Part shown: in pieces, positions 1 to 6,724 of the stretch
Position numbering within the stretch: the stretch's first letter is position 1
How the letters are laid out: the number at the start of each line of letters is the position of its first letter
Source of the DNA: Lysobacterales bacterium UBA5700
GTDB taxonomy: Bacteria; Pseudomonadota; Gammaproteobacteria; Xanthomonadales; Xanthomonadaceae
Assembly (NCBI GenBank): GCA_002420085.1
Contig: DIHI01000124.1
Span: forward strand, 6,743-15,383
Reading direction: 5' to 3'
Length of the DNA: 8,641 nt
The notes under the pieces: model-generated
Database searches by the model: none
The model's input: the letters and a program-made list of their open reading frames with translations, nothing else
Told to the model about the DNA's origin: nothing
Program-made: the position numbers and the translations under genes

Positions 1-263
1 AGGTCGCTGGCAAGCTGCTCCACCACGCCCTTGCCCCAGCCCTCGGTCTGCTGCCGTGCGACGATCATCCGCCCGATATCCCAATACAGGCCGACCAGTT
101 CCTGGCTGACCGCGCGCAGCGCCGCGTATTGGGCGGACTGGATGCGCGCCTTCACCTCGGCCAGCAAGGCAGGATAGTCCTTGACCGTGGTGGCCAGATC
201 CGTGTCGGTCTTGCGCGCCGCCGACGGACCTGTCGTGCGGGTGGTTTTCCGAGTCGTCGCCAT
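1..263 (-). CDS. DUF1016 / YhcG-family protein (predicted PD-(D/E)XK nuclease), N-terminal part only
   Basis: The gene starts with ATG at 263-261 and runs off the left edge, so only 87 complete codons are visible. A GGAGG Shine-Dalgarno (complement of 270-274) lies 6 nt before the ATG and fixes the start. Residues 1-20 are rich in Thr, Lys and Arg and look disordered. Residues 37-87 carry the hallmark of the DUF1016 N-terminal domain: a helix followed by LVGLYWDIGRMI (56-67), then an E-G-W-G-K-G-V-V-E-Q-L segment (74-84). In known members this domain precedes a C-terminal PD-(D/E)XK nuclease domain and full length is roughly 340-380 residues. That catalytic half lies outside the window and cannot be confirmed. 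The cellular role of the family is poorly defined; members are common in variable genome regions. The gene is codirectional with mdh but separated from it by 139 bp containing two hairpins, so cotranscription is unlikely. The family call is from motif recognition. Confidence 0.8.
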   Translation of the reverse strand, partial: MATTRKTTRTTGPSAARKTDTDLATTVKDYPALLAEVKARIQSAQYAALRAVSQELVGLYWDIGRMIVARQQTEGWGKGVVEQLASD

Positions 264-307
264 CGGTGTCCTCCACATCGCTGCTGCCGGCACCATCATC
301 GCCCAGT

Positions 308-335
308 GTGCCGAGAACACCTTCGCTCTCGGCAC
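308..335 (-). terminator. Hairpin downstream of mdh (9-bp perfect stem), no U-tract
   Basis: GTGCCGAGA (308-316) and TCTCGGCAC (327-335) form a perfect 9-bp stem around a 10-nt loop. It lies about 70 nt after the mdh stop and about 45 nt before the DUF1016 start. There is no T-run on either side, so it is not a classical intrinsic terminator. It could be a U-less terminator, a block to 3' exonucleases, or part of the end of the mdh transcript. The stem is seen directly; the function is inferred. Confidence 0.5.
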
Positions 336-344
336 CGTCCGGGC

Positions 345-387
345 CGCAGCCGCCAGCAGGTCGATTCACCCGATGACGGCGGCTGCG
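345..387 (-). terminator. Inverted repeat right after the mdh stop (10-bp perfect stem)
   Basis: CGCAGCCGCC (345-354) and GGCGGCTGCG (378-387) are perfect 10-bp complements enclosing 23 nt. A small extra TCG/CGA pairing is possible inside the loop (361-363 with 371-373). The stem begins 15 nt after the mdh stop codon on the minus strand. No T-tract follows. Together with the hairpin at 308-335 it makes a two-hairpin block that probably marks the 3' end of the mdh transcript. The function is inferred. Confidence 0.5.
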
Positions 388-402
388 ATCAGCTCAGATC
401 GA

Positions 403-1389
<987 letters not shown>

Positions 1390-1492
1390 GGTTGGATTCC
1401 GGGGATGGAGATTGGAGACTTGGTGTTTGGGATTTGGGTGCCAGGCGCCGCTTCTCGAATCTCGAATTTCGCCCTCACCCCGATTCCCGGCT
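1390..1492. repeat. Spacer of degenerate short repeats between the aminotransferase gene and mdh
   Basis: The right part of this 103-bp spacer holds a perfect tandem 7-mer, CTCGAAT at 1454-1460 and 1461-1467. Positions 1403-1438 are a G/T-rich run built from variants of GGAGATTG and GGGATTTG. The base composition differs clearly from the flanking GC-rich genes. From memory, similar GGGATT / CGAATC patches occur in intergenic DNA of Xanthomonadaceae. I see no convincing promoter or terminator in it. Confidence 0.5.
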
Positions 1493-2692
1493 TCACGTCA
1501 ACTCAGCAAAGAATTCCTGAATCCGCGTGAGGCCCGGTTCCAGTTGTGCGCTTGGACAGGTGTAGCTGATTCGCAGGGCGCGTGGCTCGCCGAATGCCGA
1601 GCCCGGCACGCAGGCGACCCCCTTGCTGTCGAGCAGCGCGGCGCACAACTCGACGTCATCGGTGATCAAACGGCCCTGGTGATGCTTGCCGAACGCGCAC
1701 GAAATATCCGGGAAGGCATAGAAGGCGCCCTGCGGCACCGGGCAGACCACACCTGGAATGGCGGTCAGGGCGGCGATCACGATGTCGCGCTTGTCCTGGA
1801 ACTCGCGCGCCTTGCCGGTCGGCACATCCTGCGGGCCTTCCAGGGCAGCGATGGCGGCAGCGGTGACCACCTCGGGAATATTGGTGATGTGGTTGGAGTT
1901 CAGCGTCACCACGGCCGCGATGACTTCCTTCGGCCCGGCCAGCAGACCCACTCGCCAGCCCGGCATGCCATAGGTCTTGGACAGCGAGTCGCAGTAGATC
2001 ATGCGCTCGCGCAGTTCCGGACGGAAGGCGGCGACGTTGTGATAGCCGATGCCATCGAACACCATGCGGTTGTAGATGTCGTCGGCAATGATCCAGGTGT
2101 CGGGGTACTTGGCCAGAACATCGGCCAGCGCGGCGATTTCCTCGGCCGTGTAGACCATCCCGGTCGGATTCGACGGGTTGTTGAACAGAAACACCTTGGG
2201 CTTGGCCGCGAGCGCGGCGTCGAGCTGCTCGGGGGTGAGTTTGTAGTTCTGCTCGGGCGGGCACGGCAGCAGACGAATGCGGGCGCCGACGATCTCGGCG
2301 ATATCGACATAGCTGGTCCAGTACGGAGTCGGGAAGGCGATCTCGTCGCCCTCGTCTAGCAGCGCCTCGAACAGGTTGTACAGACCATGCTTGGCGCCGA
2401 TGGTCACCGCGCACTGCTCGCGGCTGTAGCCGGGCAGGCCACTGGCGGCCATGTGGGCGATGAAGGCATCGAGCAGGCGGTTGTCGCCTCGGTTGGAACC
2501 GTACTGGCCGGAATCCTTGTCGAGCCAATCACGCACTGCGGCATAGACGTGCGGACCTGGCAGAAAGTTGGGGACACCGATCGAGAAGCTGATGATGTCA
2601 CGGCCTTCGGCCTTCATCCGCTTGGCCTTGTCGGCGATGACCATGATTGCGCTCGGTTTGGCGCGTCCGATGCGAGCGGCGAGCTGCGGCAT
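1493..2692 (-). CDS. Class I/II PLP-dependent aminotransferase, aspartate aminotransferase-like
   Basis: This 399-residue cytoplasmic enzyme of fold type I resembles the I-gamma aspartate aminotransferases, which convert aspartate and 2-oxoglutarate to oxaloacetate and glutamate. NNPSNPTG (171-178) contains Asn175, which contacts the cofactor ring oxygen. ADDIYNRM (203-210) supplies Asp204 and Tyr207 for the pyridine nitrogen and ring oxygen. [14 protein letters not shown] (236-249) holds the Schiff-base Lys239 and phosphate-binding Arg247. ALRISYTCP (372-380) holds Arg374, which binds the substrate alpha-carboxylate. Substrate choice cannot be read securely, so an aromatic or other amino acid aminotransferase is possible. 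The ATG at 2692 is preferred because GAGG lies 6 nt upstream and the N-terminus (11 residues before the KPS motif) matches family length. ATGs at 2761 and 2749 lack a Shine-Dalgarno. A GTG at 2725 behind GGAGGT would add 11 residues. mdh lies 103 bp downstream and makes oxaloacetate, a likely partner substrate. Confidence 0.88.
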   Translation of the reverse strand: MPQLAARIGRAKPSAIMVIADKAKRMKAEGRDIISFSIGVPNFLPGPHVYAAVRDWLDKDSGQYGSNRGDNRLLDAFIAHMAASGLPGYSREQCAVTIGAKHGLYNLFEALLDEGDEIAFPTPYWTSYVDIAEIVGARIRLLPCPPEQNYKLTPEQLDAALAAKPKVFLFNNPSNPTGMVYTAEEIAALADVLAKYPDTWIIADDIYNRMVFDGIGYHNVAAFRPELRERMIYCDSLSKTYGMPGWRVGLLAGPKEVIAAVVTLNSNHITNIPEVVTAAAIAALEGPQDVPTGKAREFQDKRDIVIAALTAIPGVVCPVPQGAFYAFPDISCAFGKHHQGRLITDDVELCAALLDSKGVACVPGSAFGEPRALRISYTCPSAQLEPGLTRIQEFFAELT

Positions 2693-2726
2693 TGCAAACC
2701 TCGAAGACGGTTGGAGATAACCCACA

Positions 2727-2735
2727 ATGGTAGCA
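2727..2735 (-). promoter_or_regulatory. Candidate extended -10 promoter for the aminotransferase gene
   Basis: On the minus strand TGCTACCAT (2735 to 2727) fits an extended -10 element, TG-N-TACCAT, with 4 of 6 matches to TATAAT. A weak -35-like GCAACA lies 16 bp upstream. Transcription would start near 2720 and leave a leader of about 28 nt before the ATG at 2692. This is pattern matching only. Confidence 0.3.
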
Positions 2736-2861
2736 CCTCCGGTTTTCATGTTGCGGTGCAAGGTGGATCGATCTGGCTGGTGTCAGGGCGTGGACACGAC
2801 ACATCCGGACGAACGGTCATGAAAACGATCGCGGCGGTCATCCCCGACCCCAGCGATCCGA

Positions 2862-5501
2862 TCAGGCCGATCGGCCTGCCTGGCGCCGAGTCAATGCCGC
2901 CTTCTCGATTTCGACGGCAATGAACAGCGTGATTGCCACTGCCGCAATTGCCTGCCAATCAGCGGCAGAAATCGCTGTGGTTCCGAATACCGCCTGAGCC
3001 GGCGGCCAGTGCAGCAAGGGCCATTGCAGGATCACCAGCAGGGCCACCGAGAGCCAGGCCCAGCGATTGCCGGACAGGGCACTCCAGGCCCATGCCGGGC
3101 TGAGCCAGCGACGACAGTTGAACAGGTAGACCGCTTCGCCGACCACCAGTGCGTTCAGAGCCACGCTCCGGGCCTCGGCCTCGCTGGCACCCGACGCCAG
3201 CGTCCGCTCGAACAACACGAAGATGCCGAGGGTCAGCAGGGCACCGACCCAGGCGATCCGCGTGGCGATGAAACGATCGATCAGGCCCTGATCGGGGGGC
3301 CGGGGCGGCCGACGCATCGCGTCGCCCTCGACCGGCTCGAACGCCAGCGCCAGACCGAGCGTCACAGCCGTGACCATGTTGACCCAGAGAATCTGCACCG
3401 GGGTGATCGGCAACGGCCAGCCGGCGATCGCCGCCACCAGGATCACCGCCGCTTCGGCGGCACTGGTCGGCAGGATGAACAACAGTGACTTTCGGATATT
3501 GTCGAAAACACCCCGCCCCTCCTCGATGCCGGCAACGATGCTGGCGAAATTGTCGTCGGCCAGCACGATGCCAGCGGCCTGCCGGGACGCCTCGGTGCCC
3601 TTGATGCCCATGGCGACACCGATATCAGCCCGTTTCAGGGCCGGGGCATCGTTGGCGCCATCACCGGTCATCGCCACGATCCGGCCATCCGCCTGCAATG
3701 CCTGCACCAGCCGCAGTTTGTGCTCCGGTGTAGTCCGGGCGAAGACGGCGACCGACCCGACCCGGCGCGCCAGTTCGCCATCGTCGAGGCGGTCCAACTC
3801 GCGGCCCTCCAGCACGGCACCGGAGCCGAGGATGCCCAGTTCTGCGGCGATCGCCGAGGCGGTCGCTGCATGATCGCCGGTGATCATCCGGACATCGACA
3901 CCGGCACCTTGGCAGGCGGCCAGCGCGGCCGCGACCCCCGGACGCGGTGGATCCCGGAAACCGACCAGGCCAAGCAGACACAGTCCGGTATCGACCGCAT
4001 CCAAAGTCAAGGCTGCCGGCTGCGCATCGCTCGATTCAGCATCGAGCCGACGCTCGGCCACCGCCAGAACCCGCAGCCCCTCACCGGTCATCGCCGCCAG
4101 GCGTTGCGACCACAGGGGCAGCGTCAGCGGCTCGATCCGGTCGCCAGTCCATTGTTCCGAACAGCGGGCGAACACCGCTTCCGGCGCCCCCTTGATGCAG
4201 ATTCGCTGCCGATGCCGAGTGGCCATCAACCTGTGTTCCGACGAAAACGGCAGCAAGGCCAGTCGCGGATGCGCCGCGCGTACCGTTTCGCTGTCGATCC
4301 CGGCCGTTTCGGCAAGTCGAATCAGGGCGACTTCCAGGGGATCACCATCGCCGTGCCGGCTGGCATCGTTGCACAGCACGATCGCCGTCATCAGATCACC
4401 CGCATCGGATGGCAGCGAGGTGGGCGGATATTCCCCGTCGATCAGACCAAGACGATCGGCAACCAGTTCGTTGCGGGTGAGCGTGCCGGTCTTGTCGGTG
4501 CAGACGACATCGACCGCCCCCAGGGTCTCGACTGCCGGCAAGCGGCGGACGATGGCATTGCGCCGCGCCATGCGCTGCACGCCGATCGCCAGGGTGATGG
4601 TGATGATCGCCGGCAGACCCTCGGGAATCGCCGCCACCGCCAGCGCGACGCCGATCATCAATCCCTGATCGAACGGCGTGGCATGCAGCCCGACGGCAAG
4701 CATCACGGTCAGCGCCGCACAGAAAAACACGATCACCGCCAGGCGCCGGCCAAAGCCCTCGATCTGGCGCAGCAATGGCGTCGTGGTCTCGGGCAGTTCG
4801 CCCAGCAGGGTGCTGATCCGCCCGAGTTCGGTGGCACGCCCGATCGCGACAACGGCCCCGGTGCCCTGCCCGGCAGTCACCACAGAACCGGCATAGGCCA
4901 TACCCTGCCGCTCGGCCAGGGGCGTGTCGATCGGCTGCGGCTCGATCCGCTTGCCCACTGGCACCGATTCCCCGGTCAAGGCCGCCTGATCGATGCGCAG
5001 ACCGTGGCTCTCGATCAGCCGCAGATCGGCCGGAACCCGATCGCCGGCCTTCAGCAGAACCAGATCACCGGGCACCAGAACCTCGGCCGCCAGATGCCGC
5101 CAGTGGCCATCGCGGCGAACCCGCGCACGCGGCGCCAGCATCCGACCGATCGCCTGCATCGAGCGCTCGGCCTTGCCCTCCTGGATGAAGCCGATCAGGG
5201 CATTGACCAGCACCACGGCAGCGATGACCGCAGCATCGACCGGATGCCCGAGCGCGACCGCCGCCACTGCCGAAGCCAGCAACAGATGGATCAGAAAATT
5301 ATCGAACTGGTCCAGCAGGCGACGCCAGGCCGGCTTGCCCGGCGCCGAAGGCAGGGCATTGCTGCCGAATTCGACAGATCGGCGTTCGGCTTCCTCGGCA
5401 CTGAGGCCCGCCTGACTGCTGACGAGGTCGGCAATCACCGCATCCGGAGTGCGGGCATGCGGCGACTCGACCTGGGGAAACACCTGCTCGGACACGGGCA
5501 T
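2862..5501 (-). CDS. P2-type cation-transporting ATPase (HAD-IC family, SERCA/CtpF-like)
   Basis: This 879-residue inner-membrane pump uses ATP to move a cation, probably Ca2+ or a related divalent ion. The order is: cation-ATPase N-terminal domain (~15-70), M1-M2 (~68-107), actuator domain with TGES (176-179), M3-M4 (~253-305) with PEGLP (293-297), phosphorylation motif DKTGTLT with Asp336, nucleotide-binding domain with KGAPE (437-441), hinge TGDGANDAP (612-620), then M5-M10 (~672-866). Alignment by eye to SERCA keeps the ion ligands Glu309 (Glu294), Glu771 (Glu683), Asn796 (Asn708), Thr799 (Thr711) and probably Glu908 (Glu789). Asp800 becomes Ala712 and Asn768 becomes Ser680. The sequence LWVNMVTAV...LAFEP around M6 recalls CtpF-like bacterial ATPases. 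There is no Cys-rich or CPC metal motif, so it is not a P1B heavy-metal pump. The ATG at 5501 is the most upstream ATG in frame; it lacks a clear Shine-Dalgarno. An in-frame stop lies about 80 nt upstream. The substrate is uncertain. Confidence 0.95.
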   Translation of the reverse strand: MPVSEQVFPQVESPHARTPDAVIADLVSSQAGLSAEEAERRSVEFGSNALPSAPGKPAWRRLLDQFDNFLIHLLLASAVAAVALGHPVDAAVIAAVVLVNALIGFIQEGKAERSMQAIGRMLAPRARVRRDGHWRHLAAEVLVPGDLVLLKAGDRVPADLRLIESHGLRIDQAALTGESVPVGKRIEPQPIDTPLAERQGMAYAGSVVTAGQGTGAVVAIGRATELGRISTLLGELPETTTPLLRQIEGFGRRLAVIVFFCAALTVMLAVGLHATPFDQGLMIGVALAVAAIPEGLPAIITITLAIGVQRMARRNAIVRRLPAVETLGAVDVVCTDKTGTLTRNELVADRLGLIDGEYPPTSLPSDAGDLMTAIVLCNDASRHGDGDPLEVALIRLAETAGIDSETVRAAHPRLALLPFSSEHRLMATRHRQRICIKGAPEAVFARCSEQWTGDRIEPLTLPLWSQRLAAMTGEGLRVLAVAERRLDAESSDAQPAALTLDAVDTGLCLLGLVGFRDPPRPGVAAALAACQGAGVDVRMITGDHAATASAIAAELGILGSGAVLEGRELDRLDDGELARRVGSVAVFARTTPEHKLRLVQALQADGRIVAMTGDGANDAPALKRADIGVAMGIKGTEASRQAAGIVLADDNFASIVAGIEEGRGVFDNIRKSLLFILPTSAAEAAVILVAAIAGWPLPITPVQILWVNMVTAVTLGLALAFEPVEGDAMRRPPRPPDQGLIDRFIATRIAWVGALLTLGIFVLFERTLASGASEAEARSVALNALVVGEAVYLFNCRRWLSPAWAWSALSGNRWAWLSVALLVILQWPLLHWPPAQAVFGTTAISAADWQAIAAVAITLFIAVEIEKAALTRRQAGRSA
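2863..2878. terminator. 16-bp perfect palindrome over the ATPase stop codon
   Basis: CAGGCCGATCGGCCTG reads the same on both strands and can fold as a 6-bp stem with a GATC loop. It includes two of the three bases of the ATPase stop codon (TGA, complement of 2862-2864). No T-run follows. It may be a 3'-end hairpin of the ATPase message or a chance palindrome in GC-rich DNA. The palindrome is seen; its role is inferred. Confidence 0.3.
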
Positions 5502-5790
5502 GTTCGATCGGGATTCATTGGCCGCCGGCTGTCCGGCACCGGCCGGTAGTGTCGCAAGTCAAGGGTGACCCATGGCTGACCCGGCCATGGCTCGGGCCTG
5601 CCGACTCCGCCGATGTCCGCACGGAGTGGCTGCGGGCATTCGCCCGATGTGCAAGCGCGGTTGCCTGTAACGATTTTGAGCGGCCGGCTCGGCCCGGGTA
5701 GCATCCCTCGCATCGAGACCCGACCCCGACCCCCGTCCTGGGACGTGAGGCTCGGATGTCGGGTGCTGACTCGATCGACGGCCGCTCGGA
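5502..5790 (-). other. 289-bp non-coding spacer, structured; probable leader region of the ATPase gene
   Basis: No supportable gene is present between the cyclophilin stop and the ATPase start. Three inverted repeats cluster upstream of the ATPase: CCATGGC/GCCATGG (5570-5576 with 5584-5590, 7-nt loop), ACTCCG/CGGAGT (5604-5609 with 5622-5627), and CGGGC/GCCCG (5633-5637 with 5642-5646, 4-nt loop). On the minus strand 5718-5737 is G-rich, with GGGGG, GGGG and GGG tracts separated by TC. A lone -35-like TTGACT occurs near 5556-5561 on the minus strand without a matching -10 box. The region may hold the ATPase promoter and a structured 5' leader. I do not recognise a known riboswitch. Confidence 0.4.
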
Positions 5791-6294
5791 TCAGGCGCGT
5801 GCGTCGAGCGTCGCATTCCAGGCCGCCACCCGTTCCGCCTGTGCCGCCAGCAGCGGCTCGGCATCGCCCTCGATCGCCACCGACGTGATGCTATCGCCAC
5901 CCTTGACTGCATCGACCACGGCCAGCCCCTCAACGACCGTGCCGAACACGCTGTGCTTGCCATCCAGCCACGGACACGGCACGTGGGTGATGAAGAACTG
6001 GCTGCCATTGGTGCGCGGCCCGGCATTGGCCATCGACAGCACACCGCGCTCGTGACGCAGTTCCGGATGGAACTCGTCCTCGAAGCGATAGCCCGGACCG
6101 CCCGTGCCAATGCCTTGCGGACAACCACCCTGGATCATGAAATCGGCGATCACCCGGTGGAACTTCAGTCCGTCATAAAAGCCACGCCGGGCCAGATTGA
6201 CGAAATTGGCCACGGTCAGCGGCACCTTGTCGGCGTGCAGTTTGATTCGGATGACACCGCGACCGGTGGTGAAGACGGCAACGAGTTCAGACAT
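5791..6294 (-). CDS. Cyclophilin-type peptidyl-prolyl cis-trans isomerase, cytoplasmic
   Basis: This 167-residue single-domain cyclophilin catalyses cis-trans isomerisation of X-Pro bonds and helps protein folding. There is no signal peptide, so it acts in the cytoplasm. The cyclophilin signature covers [13 protein letters not shown] (45-57), with catalytic Arg47 and pocket residues Phe52, Met53 and Gln55. NGSQFFI (96-102) supplies Phe101, and PWLDGKH (108-114) supplies Trp109 and His114. These correspond to Arg55, Phe60, Met61, Gln63, Phe113, Trp121 and His126 of human cyclophilin A. The matching Trp predicts cyclosporin sensitivity, by family knowledge. The pattern is closer to Bacillus PpiB and eukaryotic CypA than to E. 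coli PpiB. A GAGGG Shine-Dalgarno (complement of 6301-6305) lies 6 nt before the ATG. It follows the small membrane-protein gene by 29 bp, so the two are probably cotranscribed. Confidence 0.95.
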   Translation of the reverse strand: MSELVAVFTTGRGVIRIKLHADKVPLTVANFVNLARRGFYDGLKFHRVIADFMIQGGCPQGIGTGGPGYRFEDEFHPELRHERGVLSMANAGPRTNGSQFFITHVPCPWLDGKHSVFGTVVEGLAVVDAVKGGDSITSVAIEGDAEPLLAAQAERVAAWNATLDARA

Positions 6295-6323
6295 GGATAA
6301 CCCTCAGAACGATGAAAAAGAGA

Positions 6324-6581
6324 TCAATTCGCGCCGCGTGAGATGCGCGCCCGATCGGAAGCGGCCCGGCGCAGATGTCCGACCAGCAGCAGGGCCGCGA
6401 TCGCCAAGCCGGCGCCACCGACCGCGATCAGGCCCCAGGCCAGGGTCGGCTCGGCCAGGATGGCCAGAGGCCCGCCCGGAGCACCCAGCAGACCGAACAA
6501 ACCCAACCCCAGCGCCAGCATCGCACCAAAATCCAGCGCCAGCAGCCAGAGTGGAAACGGCAGACCGCCCGCACGATTCAT
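6324..6581 (-). CDS. Small two-helix membrane protein of unknown function
   Basis: I do not recognise this 85-residue protein. It has two hydrophobic segments, about residues 9-33 (PFPLWLLALDFGAMLALGLG onward) and 45-68. The short loop between them has few charges. The C-terminal tail is basic (HLRRAASDRARISR), and with Arg3 this suggests both ends face the cytoplasm. The general layout resembles small inner-membrane proteins such as E. coli YbjC (DUF1418), but that is a weak resemblance. The ATG at 6581 has a G-rich stretch just upstream (GGGGGC) rather than a good Shine-Dalgarno. The coherent two-helix pattern with a positive-inside tail and the 29-bp spacing to the cyclophilin gene argue for a real gene. 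It would be the first gene of that operon, divergent from typA. Confidence 0.65.
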   Translation of the reverse strand: MNRAGGLPFPLWLLALDFGAMLALGLGLFGLLGAPGGPLAILAEPTLAWGLIAVGGAGLAIAALLLVGHLRRAASDRARISRGAN

Positions 6582-6667
6582 GGCTGCCCCCGGGCCGGAT
6601 TCGGCCAGAAAAAACGGCGCCTATCATGCCACAGCACACACGCCCCCGAGCCGTCATCGAATGGGCG

Positions 6668-6673
6668 TATAAT
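6668..6673 (+). promoter_or_regulatory. -10 box of the typA promoter (perfect TATAAT)
   Basis: TATAAT is an exact sigma-70 -10 consensus 52 nt before the typA start. No good -35 hexamer lies 16-18 bp upstream (that stretch reads near CCCGAG) and the extended TG is absent. Transcription would begin around 6680, giving a leader of about 45 nt. This 143-bp divergent region (6582-6724) must also hold the promoter of the minus-strand operon, which I could not locate. Confidence 0.55.
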
Positions 6674-6699
6674 GGCCGGCTGTCTTCGCCACTTGCAAA

Positions 6700-6719
6700 C
6701 CGACCCGGAGTCGGCTCCG
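6700..6719 (+). promoter_or_regulatory. Two mutually exclusive hairpins in the typA leader
   Basis: Hairpin A pairs CCGAC (6700-6704) with GTCGG (6710-6714). Hairpin B pairs CGGAG (6706-6710) with CTCCG (6715-6719) around a TCGG loop. They share bases and cannot form together. The only Shine-Dalgarno-like GGAG (6707-6710) is inside this element and ends 14 nt before the ATG, too far for normal use. The pairing is seen; a regulatory role is inferred. Confidence 0.3.
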
Positions 6720-6724
6720 TCGCC

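Noticed and set aside
3720..5549. 609-codon open frame on the plus strand opposite the ATPase gene
   Set aside because: The minus strand encodes an ATPase with every catalytic motif. The plus-strand translation is rich in Arg, Gln, His and Gly with no recognisable domain, as expected for an antisense frame in GC-rich DNA.
5435..5713. Possible small gene (92 codons, minus) in the gap upstream of the ATPase
   Set aside because: It overlaps the ATPase start in another frame, has no Shine-Dalgarno and has a composition rich in Pro, Arg and Cys typical of non-coding GC-rich DNA.
5502..5720. yybP-ykoY-type manganese riboswitch upstream of the P-type ATPase
   Set aside because: I looked for the conserved GGGGAGTA-type and GGTTGGACC-type segments on the minus strand and did not find them.
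6305..6345. T-rich run (TCTTTTTC on the minus strand) after the small membrane-protein gene, as an intrinsic terminator
   Set aside because: The only stem nearby (CGCGC/GCGCG) has a 10-nt loop, lies inside the coding sequence and is separated from the T-run by about 12 nt. The cyclophilin start follows 29 bp after the stop, which fits an operon.
6197..6724. Long in-frame extension upstream of the typA ATG
   Set aside because: It overlaps two minus-strand genes, contains the typA -10 box, and is not part of any TypA protein I know. The family start is the ATG at 6725.
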